6,011 bases of DNA from Bacillota bacterium (GTDB lineage Bacteria > Bacillota > Sulfobacillia > Sulfobacillales > Sulfobacillaceae), in NCBI GenBank assembly GCA_021820675.1, contig JAKADI010000126.1, positions 1 through 6,011 of the forward strand, in the 5' to 3' direction. Position 1 is the stretch's first letter. Every line of letters begins with the position of its first letter. Shown here piece after piece: positions 1 to 4,812 of the stretch. Position numbers and translations under genes: made by a program. A model generated the notes under the pieces. That model was not told where the DNA came from. It worked only from the letters and a program-made list of their open reading frames with translations, and ran no database searches.

Positions 1-982
1 GGGCGGTTAATGAACAGCCGGCAGTCTGGGTATGAAAGCGCATGGTCCACGACTTGGGATTTTTCGCCCCATAGACCTTCTTCATATGCCGGGCCCAGAT
101 CCGGCGGGCAGCCCTAAACTTGGCGATTTCTTCGAAGAAATCAATATGCGCATTAAAAAAGAATGACAGTCGCGGAGCGAACTGGTCAACATCCAAGCCG
201 GCTTTTATTCCGGCTTCGACATAAGCAAATCCATCCGCCAAGGTAAAAGCCAATTCCTGCGCCGCCGTCGATCCAGCCTCTCGAATGTGGTAACCGCTAA
301 TGCTGATGGAATTCCATTGGGGAACATACCGCGTAGCATAGGCCATCATATCGACAATCAACCGCATTGACGGTTTAGGAGGAAAAATCCATTCCTTTTG
401 TGCAATATATTCCTTCAAAATATCGGCTTGCAGTGTCCCCCGCAGTTCGCTCCAAGAAACTCCTTGCCTCTCAGCTGCCACTAAGTACATCGCCCAAATA
501 ATCGCGGCGGGCCCGTTAATAGTCATAGAAGTCGAAACCTTATCCAGGGGTATGTCGGCAAACAGACGTTCCATATCGCCGACGTGGTCGATAGCCACAC
601 CTTCTCGCCCCACTTCGCCCAACGAATGGCCGTCGTCCGAATCATAGCCCATGAGAGTTGGCATATCAAACGCTACGGACAAACCGGTCTGACCTTGATC
701 GAGCAAATAACGAAAACGCGTATTGGTTTCCTTTGCTGTGCCAAACCCCGCAAATTGGCGCATTGTCCAATACCTGTGCCGATACATCGTGCTATGGATA
801 CCGCGGGTAAACGGGTACTGACCTGGTGAACCGATAAGGTGGTGGGCCGGAAGATCCTGTTCCGTATAGACTTCTTTAATAGGGATTCCCGACAAAGTCC
901 GAAAATCTCTTCGCCCTTGGTAGGGATCGCCACTCGGCGCCGGCCGTAAGGCTGCAGAATGATGAGAAGCTTCTATGGCCAT
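1..982 (-). CDS. icmA: Isobutyryl-CoA mutase-type large subunit (methylmalonyl-CoA mutase family), 3' end outside window
   Basis: The first 327 codons of a coenzyme-B12-dependent acyl-CoA mutase are present and the rest lies beyond position 1. The family rearranges the carbon skeleton of acyl-CoA thioesters by a radical mechanism. Visible family blocks are YPFTRGIH (56-63), RQFAGFGT (75-82), [18 protein letters not shown] (100-117), TSMTINGPA (151-159), [11 protein letters not shown] (227-237) and [12 protein letters not shown] (268-279). Residues Y231 and H232 match Tyr243/His244 of Propionibacterium methylmalonyl-CoA mutase. F77 and Q195 stand where that enzyme has Tyr89 and Arg207; Phe plus Gln is the known isobutyryl-CoA mutase signature. 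A104 argues against 2-hydroxyisobutyryl-CoA mutase, which has Asp there. The short N-terminus lacks the B12-binding and GTPase domains of fused IcmF, so a separate small B12-binding subunit would be needed. The ATG at 982 has a good ribosome site. The leucine dehydrogenase gene lies 299 bases upstream, which suits valine catabolism (inference). Confidence 0.9.
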   Translation of the reverse strand, partial: MAIEASHHSAALRPAPSGDPYQGRRDFRTLSGIPIKEVYTEQDLPAHHLIGSPGQYPFTRGIHSTMYRHRYWTMRQFAGFGTAKETNTRFRYLLDQGQTGLSVAFDMPTLMGYDSDDGHSLGEVGREGVAIDHVGDMERLFADIPLDKVSTSMTINGPAAIIWAMYLVAAERQGVSWSELRGTLQADILKEYIAQKEWIFPPKPSMRLIVDMMAYATRYVPQWNSISISGYHIREAGSTAAQELAFTLADGFAYVEAGIKAGLDVDQFAPRLSFFFNAHIDFFEEIAKFRAARRIWARHMKKVYGAKNPKSWTMRFHTQTAGCSLTA

Positions 983-988
983 CGTAAA

Positions 989-995
989 CTCCTTT
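989..995 (-). promoter_or_regulatory. Ribosome binding site of the mutase gene
   Basis: AAAGGAG on the minus strand lies 6 bases before the ATG at 982. It fixes the start of the mutase, whose reading frame is open from there to the window edge. Confidence 0.8.
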
Positions 996-1091
996 CGCTT
1001 TCGCACTGGCAAACACCAATTGTCCGCACGGCTGGTCTTCCCGCCAATCGCCGTCTTCCCATGCCCCATTAGGCCGCTTCGAACGACGCCT

Positions 1092-1160
1092 GGCTAGACT
1101 AGTCGGATGGACCCCGAAGCGGACCTAAAGCACACCGACTTGCGAGCTTGGAGTATAGCC
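1092..1160 (-). other. Long imperfect stem in the leader of the mutase gene
   Basis: On the minus strand GGCTATACT (1160-1152) can pair with AGTCTAGCC (1100-1092), 8 of 9 positions. AGTCGG (1140-1135) pairs perfectly with CCGACT (1106-1101). The two stems are contiguous on the 3' side and separated by an 11-base bulge on the 5' side, enclosing a 28-base loop. The element sits 110 bases before the mutase start in a gene-free gap (983-1281). It could be a regulatory leader fold if transcription starts near 1190. I could not match it to a known riboswitch; in particular it lacks the conserved core of the cobalamin riboswitch. The pairing is seen directly; a regulatory role is inference. Confidence 0.35.
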
Positions 1161-1197
1161 TCAACTCCCGCTTGCGCCTTCGCCGCCAGTTTTTTTC

Positions 1198-1227
1198 ATC
1201 ATACACTGGGACCACGAAATCATTCAA
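1198..1227 (-). promoter_or_regulatory. Candidate sigma-A promoter for the mutase gene
   Basis: On the minus strand TTGAAT (1227-1222) and TATGAT (1203-1198) are separated by 18 bases, matching the housekeeping consensus at 4/6 and 5/6. Transcription would begin near 1190, giving an untranslated leader of about 208 bases that contains the stem at 1092-1160. The -35 lies inside an imperfect hairpin (1207-1246) just after the leucine dehydrogenase stop. That hairpin has no T-run after it on the minus strand, so it does not look like an intrinsic terminator. No other features were recognised in the rest of the 983-1281 gap. Confidence 0.4.
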
Positions 1228-1281
1228 GAATGAGAGGGTCCTCCCAAAGTGCGCTCTTTTCTTGTTTGCGGCAAGACTATG

Positions 1282-2355
1282 TCAGCCCCCGTCCGTATAG
1301 ATCCGCCGTATGGCATGAAGAAACTTCATACGCTCTTCCACCATATCCATGGCTACGGATACCGTTGATCGCCGATCCTCGTCCGCTCGCTGAAAGACCG
1401 CGAGGAGCAACTCGTAAATGTTTTCCACTTGTTGCCGCACCCGGTCTTGACGATTTCCCGTTAACTCGTTCGCCACTTGCATGAGTCCCCCGGCGTTGGT
1501 GATGAAGTCCGGTGCATACAAAATATTCCGTTCCCTTAAGGCATCTCCCATCCCCACGTCTTCCAACTGGTTGTTGGCCGGTCCAGCAATGATATGGCAG
1601 TCGAGCTTATCAATTGTTTCGTGATTCACAACATTGCCTAGGGCACAAGGAGTCAAGACATCGCAGTGGGTTTCCAAAATGGTCCAGGGATCGGCAGGTT
1701 CAATGTGCAGTTCGCTGGCAGCTTTGCCAACAACGTGGGGATTAATGTCAGCCGCGATAACATGGGCCCCCGCATCAACGGCATGGCGGGCCAGCGGATA
1801 CCCGATCTTCCCCAATCCTTGAATGGCGATCCGCCGGCCTTTTAAAGACCCCGTTCCAAAGCGGTAGGTGAGGGCGGCACGAATCGCAAAGATGGCTCCT
1901 ATGGCCGTCATTTCTCCGGTATCACCCGATCCTCCATACGCCTCCGGTAATCCGACTATGTACGGCGTTTCCTTGGCAGAATACATGAGGTCTTGTTCAT
2001 TGGTGCCGACGTCCTCACCCACCAAGTATCGGCCTCGGAGGGTTTCCAAAAAACGACCGAAGGCGCGAAATAATGCCTCGGATTTGTCATTGGCCGGGTC
2101 ACCGATAATCACCGCCTTACCTCCGCCAAAATCTAATCCAGCGGCCGCAGCTTTATACGTCATTCCCTCCGACAACCGCAAGGCATCTTCAATCGCTTGC
2201 TCTTCCGACGCATAAGGAAGCATTCGGCAACCGCCGATAGCCGGGCCCAGGGTTGTATTGTGAATCGCAATGATCGCTTTTAGTCCGGTGACCTGGTCGA
2301 AGTTAAAAATGAGTTGTTCATGTCCCCGCTTGGCCATTTCTTTGAAAATCTCCAT
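1282..2355 (-). CDS. bcd: Leucine (branched-chain amino acid) dehydrogenase, NAD-dependent
   Basis: A 357-residue protein of the Glu/Leu/Phe/Val dehydrogenase family, matching the roughly 360 residues usual for leucine dehydrogenases. It reversibly deaminates leucine, valine and isoleucine to 2-oxo acids with NAD+. The N-terminus MEIFKEMAKRG closely resembles Bacillus/Lysinibacillus LeuDH. K68 (in GMTYKAAA) and K80 (in GGGKAVI) fall at the numbering of the substrate-binding and catalytic lysines, with D115 in GEDVGT. The dinucleotide fold follows with GLGKIG at 180-185 and D203 after the second strand, which indicates NAD rather than NADP. IAGPANNQL (256-264) and NAGGLMQVANE (287-297) are further family blocks. 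An ATG at 2361 and an in-frame TTG at 2409 also exist; 2355 is preferred because AGGAGG lies 6 bases upstream and the N-terminus then matches the family. Together with the downstream mutase it suggests valine breakdown (inference). Exact substrate preference cannot be read from the sequence. Confidence 0.95.
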   Translation of the reverse strand: MEIFKEMAKRGHEQLIFNFDQVTGLKAIIAIHNTTLGPAIGGCRMLPYASEEQAIEDALRLSEGMTYKAAAAGLDFGGGKAVIIGDPANDKSEALFRAFGRFLETLRGRYLVGEDVGTNEQDLMYSAKETPYIVGLPEAYGGSGDTGEMTAIGAIFAIRAALTYRFGTGSLKGRRIAIQGLGKIGYPLARHAVDAGAHVIAADINPHVVGKAASELHIEPADPWTILETHCDVLTPCALGNVVNHETIDKLDCHIIAGPANNQLEDVGMGDALRERNILYAPDFITNAGGLMQVANELTGNRQDRVRQQVENIYELLLAVFQRADEDRRSTVSVAMDMVEERMKFLHAIRRIYTDGG

Positions 2356-2361
2356 TGCCAT

Positions 2362-2367
2362 CCTCCT
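2362..2367 (-). promoter_or_regulatory. Ribosome binding site deciding the leucine dehydrogenase start
   Basis: A perfect AGGAGG lies 6 bases from the ATG at 2355 but directly abuts the ATG at 2361. This spacing argues for 2355 as the true start and against the 18-codon longer form from the TTG at 2409. Confidence 0.85.
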
Positions 2368-2473
2368 AACCGTCTCGATCCCAACCTGTGTCACGGAGTA
2401 ATCTACCAAGGTTCCTTTTATACAGGCCGTGACCGAGTATCATGGACTTTCATTCATTGCCGCCGATAGTTAG

Positions 2474-2502
2474 ACTTTAACGGCTAAGGACCCCATTTGC
2501 AA
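2474..2502 (-). promoter_or_regulatory. Candidate promoter for the leucine dehydrogenase gene
   Basis: On the minus strand TTGCAA (2502-2497) and TAAAGT (2479-2474) are 17 bases apart, each matching the housekeeping consensus at 4 of 6. The start would be near 2467, about 110 bases before the coding sequence. The -35 overlaps the palindrome and direct repeats at 2486-2513. A sigma-54-like element (GG, 10 bases, GC) spans 2512-2498 in the same place, so the promoter class is uncertain. Confidence 0.3.
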
Positions 2503-2513
2503 TGCAAGGACCC
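2486..2513. repeat. Paired direct repeats around an 11-base palindrome
   Basis: AAGGACCC occurs at 2486-2493 and again at 2506-2513, exactly 20 bases apart, about two helical turns. Between and overlapping them lies the palindrome TTGCAATGCAA (2497-2507). This arrangement, upstream of the leucine dehydrogenase and just after the CofE-like stop codon, could be a regulator binding site. No specific regulator can be named from the sequence. Confidence 0.35.
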
Positions 2514-2523
2514 GTCTTTAGCA

Positions 2524-3390
2524 TTAGGATTTCGACCGCGTTGGCGCCACTTCATCACCCGCCCAAATCACCTGATCTGAACCTTCGCCGGGAACCGTGG
2601 CAATGAAACCACCTTGCGCTTGATTCCTCTGGGTTCTGGGCCATGTCCTCAGTTGTTTCTCCTGAGCGGTCGGCCGCAAAACGGCGAGCGGTGTTCTCTG
2701 CGATCCTTGGCCCATGGGATTATCGCGCAGTAACTCGCGCACAAGATTTTCGTCCACGTGATTGGAAGCCGCCAAAATTTCGGCGCCAATATCGTTCACA
2801 TCCACAATCGCCACGTGGGTATGTAAGATGCGGGCCAGCCGATCGGCCAGTTTCTGTGCTGAGCGAGGGGCTAAAACAATATACTGGTGATAAGGGGGTA
2901 TCGTGGTCGGACCGGGACCGTCAATAGAGGCCACCCGCCGCCCCGCCACCCGATAAAAATCGCCAGAACGCCTGAGAACTCGGTCACACGCTCCAATGCC
3001 AGCAGCTAAAAGAATGCGGGGCAACCCGGCTTCCCGAATGGCCATCTCCATGGTTTCTGGCCGGCGAAGGCCCATGCCGTAGCCCAATTGGCGAACATGG
3101 CGCGAGAGAAAGCGCGCGACCCACCGGGGCTTAACCTGATTTAGCAACACAGCCCGGCCTTCGGCAATCGCGACAATTTTTTCTCCGATTACGAGAATAT
3201 CCTCCGGCGCCAATTTCCCGGTGAAATAAGGGAGTAACGTTTGAACGAGATCTTCGCCGGCACTCACCAAGTGACTGCGTACAACAAACCGCAAATAACG
3301 CTTATTGGCTATTTCTCTGATCGGTTTTTCGATCCAAGTGCCGTTGCCTTCATCCCGGTGTTCATCATGGTAAATCGGATTATCAGCCAT
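2524..3390 (-). CDS. CofE-like protein (coenzyme F420-0:L-glutamate ligase superfamily), function unknown
   Basis: A 288-residue soluble protein with no signal peptide or membrane segment. Residues about 35-240 resemble the F420-0:gamma-glutamyl ligase fold. A GEDL block (45-48) is followed by EDILVIGEKIVAIAEGR (63-79), matching the family's GD-V-V-KI-SKAEGR stretch. AIVDVNDIG (194-202) matches the strand carrying a metal-binding Asp in CofE (TDTNGR). LLRDNPMGQGSQRTPLAVLRP (220-240) is a block I recall from bacterial F420-ligase-like proteins in organisms outside the classic F420 producers. Classic CofE adds glutamate to F420-0 with GTP, but no other F420 gene is visible here, so that activity is not claimed. 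The first 33 residues are acidic and polar, and the last 48 (241-288) are low-complexity-like and not recognised. The ATG at 3390 has GGAGG 9 bases upstream. It lies 261 bases after the aldolase and 168 before the leucine dehydrogenase. Confidence 0.75.
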   Translation of the reverse strand: MADNPIYHDEHRDEGNGTWIEKPIREIANKRYLRFVVRSHLVSAGEDLVQTLLPYFTGKLAPEDILVIGEKIVAIAEGRAVLLNQVKPRWVARFLSRHVRQLGYGMGLRRPETMEMAIREAGLPRILLAAGIGACDRVLRRSGDFYRVAGRRVASIDGPGPTTIPPYHQYIVLAPRSAQKLADRLARILHTHVAIVDVNDIGAEILAASNHVDENLVRELLRDNPMGQGSQRTPLAVLRPTAQEKQLRTWPRTQRNQAQGGFIATVPGEGSDQVIWAGDEVAPTRSKS

Positions 3391-3399
3391 TATGTGTCG

Positions 3400-3404
3400 C
3401 CTCC
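3400..3404 (-). promoter_or_regulatory. Ribosome binding site of the CofE-like gene
   Basis: GGAGG lies 9 bases before the ATG at 3390, within the normal range, and supports that start. Confidence 0.7.
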
Positions 3405-3459
3405 ATCATCTCTTGTCATCCAGTAAAGTATGATAGAGCCGGAAACACAGACACTATAA

Positions 3460-3489
3460 ATTATGGATTAAGTTTTACCATAGGCCCAA
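3460..3489 (-). promoter_or_regulatory. Weak candidate promoter for the CofE-like gene
   Basis: On the minus strand TTGGGC (3489-3484) and CATAAT (3465-3460) are 18 bases apart, matching 3/6 and 5/6. The surrounding stretch 3440-3500 is AT-rich. It lies downstream of the hairpin cluster, so it would give a transcript without those hairpins. Weak evidence only. Confidence 0.25.
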
Positions 3490-3524
3490 AATTTTAGCCA
3501 AGGTTCCACTTTCCCCCAGATCAT

Positions 3525-3552
3525 CCCTGATTTGGCCGTCAGGGCCAAAATC
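3525..3552 (-). other. Two mutually exclusive hairpins in the aldolase/CofE-like gap
   Basis: One stem pairs GATTTTGGCC (3552-3543 on minus) with GGCCAAATC (3537-3529), with one bulged base and a 5-base loop. The alternative stem pairs CCCTGA (3544-3539) with TCAGGG (3530-3525), a perfect 6 bp with an 8-base loop. The two share bases and cannot both form. Such overlap is typical of attenuators or riboswitches but may be chance. Confidence 0.35.
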
Positions 3553-3553
3553 A

Positions 3554-3586
3554 ATGAGAACCGCCCTAAACGTGAGCGGTTCTCAT
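3554..3586 (-). terminator. Strong 11-bp hairpin, possible intrinsic terminator or attenuator
   Basis: ATGAGAACCGC (3586-3576 on minus) pairs perfectly with GCGGTTCTCAT (3564-3554) around an 11-base loop. The stem is followed on the minus strand by TGATTTTGG, only a weak T-run. It lies about 65 bases after the aldolase stop, so it may end or trim the aldolase transcript. The plus strand has no T-run after the stem. Confidence 0.45.
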
Positions 3587-3591
3587 ATGCT

Positions 3592-3623
3592 AAAACCGGT
3601 CCGGGGTCACCACGAACGACCGG
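3592..3623 (-). terminator. Possible terminator after the aldolase gene
   Basis: CCGGTC (3623-3618 on minus) pairs with GACCGG (3601-3596), immediately followed by TTTT (3595-3592). The stem is short (6 bp, GC-rich) and the loop is long (16 bases), so efficiency is doubtful. It begins 29 bases past the aldolase stop codon, the expected position for a terminator. Confidence 0.35.
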
Positions 3624-3651
3624 GACAAAACCTGGGAACCTGCTGCTGCCC

Positions 3652-4557
3652 TCATCCTGGAAAATTCGCCAATAACTGATGAATGTGTTCACTCAAGATC
3701 ATCGCATCATGGTAGGACTGTTGCCAAACATTACGCCCGAATATTAAGCCAGTGGCTCCACTTTCCATACACAAACGGGCTTTTTCCAGGATACTCTCGC
3801 GTGATTCCTTGTCTCCTCCCGCAAAAATTACAAAAGATCGTCCAGCAGAGCCAATAATCTGCTGGAGGGCGGACTGCACGGTCCATTCCCGCTGATAGGT
3901 CTGGGGAAGCTGATTGAGAGCCGTGCCATCAATTTTCGGCACGTTCACTTTGATGACATCCGCTCCTAATTCTTGCGCGACGCGCGCCGCATAATCGATG
4001 GCATAAACCGAGTTCCGTCCGCCCTTCGCTTCAATAGCCGCTCCTCTGGGATAGCTCCACACAATCGTCGGCAAGCCATAACGCTCGGCGTCTTCCCGAA
4101 CGCGGCGGAACTGAGCAAAGTCCTCGTCTTGCCGGGGAGACCCGACGTACAGCGTGTACCCTACGGCGTCAGCACCCAGACGCACGGCATCTTCTACCGA
4201 TGCATTAAGCGGGGAGAGAGGTTCGGCATCCGAGGGAATATCGGTCTTCCCATTTAACTTTAAAATTAATGGAACTTGCCCCGCGTAGTCTTGGTAGTAC
4301 TTCTCCGCCAATCCAATCTGACACGCAATCGCGGAAAAATGGCCATCTAAGGCAATACGAAATTGGAACGCCGGATCGTGACTCTCCGGAGCTTCCAAGA
4401 AGTCTCGGGGGCCATGTTCCAACCCTTGATCAATTGGCAAAATCATGAGGGTGCCATTACCGGGTCCCACCCCATACAGCAAGCGATACAACCGAGCCTT
4501 TTTGCCAGGACTCAAATTCAGTTGATCGAGATGTACGCGAATGTCTTGACTGGCCAT
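3652..4557 (-). CDS. fbaB: Class I fructose-bisphosphate aldolase, DhnA/FbaB type
   Basis: A 301-residue TIM-barrel aldolase that forms a Schiff base with its substrate and interconverts fructose 1,6-bisphosphate with the two triose phosphates. It is cytoplasmic and acts in glycolysis/gluconeogenesis. PIDQGLEHGP (41-50) carries the family's active-site Asp (D43), and its DQGxEHGP form is typical of FbaB-type FBP aldolases rather than of ADH synthases. VWSYPRG (166-172) matches the Trp/Tyr block of the Thermoproteus tenax enzyme (Tyr146 there). K203 in GADVIKVN is the likely Schiff-base lysine. FAGGDK (245-250) and GLIFGRNVWQ (270-279) are the phosphate-binding loops. The length is close to the archaeal-type family. 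The ATG at 4557 is preceded by an AAGGGGTGA ribosome site. It is the first leftward gene and diverges from the M61 peptidase. LsrF-like or other DhnA-family activities are less likely alternatives. Confidence 0.92.
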   Translation of the reverse strand: MASQDIRVHLDQLNLSPGKKARLYRLLYGVGPGNGTLMILPIDQGLEHGPRDFLEAPESHDPAFQFRIALDGHFSAIACQIGLAEKYYQDYAGQVPLILKLNGKTDIPSDAEPLSPLNASVEDAVRLGADAVGYTLYVGSPRQDEDFAQFRRVREDAERYGLPTIVWSYPRGAAIEAKGGRNSVYAIDYAARVAQELGADVIKVNVPKIDGTALNQLPQTYQREWTVQSALQQIIGSAGRSFVIFAGGDKESRESILEKARLCMESGATGLIFGRNVWQQSYHDAMILSEHIHQLLANFPG

Positions 4558-4567
4558 TTATGTTCCG

Positions 4568-4576
4568 TCACCCCTT
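4568..4576 (-). promoter_or_regulatory. Ribosome binding site of the aldolase gene
   Basis: AAGGGGTGA matches AAGGAGGTGA apart from one missing base, and ends 10 bases before the ATG at 4557. Confidence 0.65.
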
Positions 4577-4610
4577 CTTATCATCTACTACAATCCGCCA
4601 TACCATGTTC

Positions 4611-4639
4611 ATCATACCAAAGCCCTATCCCGAAGAGAA
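4611..4639 (-). promoter_or_regulatory. Candidate extended -10 promoter of the aldolase gene
   Basis: On the minus strand TATGAT (4616-4611, 5/6 match) is preceded by TGG, giving an extended -10. The -35 position, 17 bases further up, reads TTCTCT and is weak, which extended -10 promoters tolerate. Transcription would start near 4604, leaving a leader of about 47 bases. Confidence 0.5.
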
Positions 4640-4660
4640 TGATGTTCGAAAGGCCTGGTC

Positions 4661-4671
4661 GTCTGTCAGAC
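4661..4671. promoter_or_regulatory. Short palindrome between the divergent promoters
   Basis: GTCTGTCAGAC is a perfect 5+1+5 palindrome between the candidate aldolase promoter and the candidate peptidase promoter. The position would suit an operator acting on both, but 11-base palindromes also occur by chance. Confidence 0.2.
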
Positions 4672-4696
4672 TTAACAGAGATCACAGCGAATATTC

Positions 4697-4725
4697 TTGG
4701 GAAGTGCCGTAAAATCCGGTAAGAT
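4697..4725 (+). promoter_or_regulatory. Candidate promoter of the M61 peptidase gene
   Basis: TTGGGA (4697-4702) and TAAGAT (4720-4725) are separated by exactly 17 bases, each a 4/6 match to consensus. Transcription would start near 4732, about 27 bases before the GGAGGAGG ribosome site. Confidence 0.45.
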
Positions 4726-4758
4726 GGAAAACAATCCGTCTTCACTAGACTGATACTT

Positions 4759-4766
4759 GGAGGAGG
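4759..4766 (+). promoter_or_regulatory. Strong ribosome binding site without a standard start codon nearby
   Basis: GGAGGAGG is the best ribosome site in the window. In the peptidase frame the codon 7 bases downstream is ACG (4774-4776). The nearest in-frame ATG (4813) is 46 bases away, and another-frame ATG at 4787 is 20 bases away. The site therefore points to an ACG start, or to a base error in an original ATG. Confidence 0.6.
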
Positions 4767-4812
4767 TTTTCATACGGACCAGCCACATGCTCATCTTTGC
4801 TATCATATCAGC

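Noticed and set aside
673..933. 86-codon minus-strand frame inside the mutase gene
   Set aside because: It is an out-of-frame shadow; the overlapping frame from 982 has clear mutase motifs throughout.
1207..1246. Hairpin after the leucine dehydrogenase stop as an intrinsic terminator
   Set aside because: The stem TGGGA-CC/GG-TCCCA has a 3-base bulge and is followed by no T-run on the minus strand; it also overlaps a plausible promoter.
983..1281. Cobalamin riboswitch upstream of the B12-dependent mutase
   Set aside because: I looked for the conserved core (GGUG-AAUCC, GCCACUG and a full B12 box) and found only a partial resemblance near 1030-1045, not enough to call it.
1107..1484. 125-codon plus-strand open frame beginning in the gap before the mutase
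   Set aside because: More than half lies antisense to the 3' end of the leucine dehydrogenase, there is no clear ribosome site, and the peptide (rich in Pro, Arg, Ser) resembles no family I know. It is best explained as a shadow frame.
1868..2215. Long plus-strand frame opposite the leucine dehydrogenase
   Set aside because: It is the antisense shadow of a strongly conserved coding region.
2356..2409. Longer leucine dehydrogenase from TTG at 2409 (18 extra residues)
   Set aside because: The extra residues have no counterpart in leucine dehydrogenases, and the AGGAGG at 2362-2367 is placed for the ATG at 2355.
3498..3512. TGGAACC on the minus strand, recalling the T-box motif TGGNACCGCG
   Set aside because: The CGCG part is missing, no specifier-loop stem I or terminator/antiterminator pair is evident, and the downstream gene is not an aminoacyl-tRNA synthetase or amino-acid gene.
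3468..3692. 74-codon minus-strand frame spanning the aldolase end and the hairpin cluster
   Set aside because: It overlaps the aldolase 3' end in another frame, has no supporting ribosome site, and crosses perfect inverted repeats typical of non-coding DNA.
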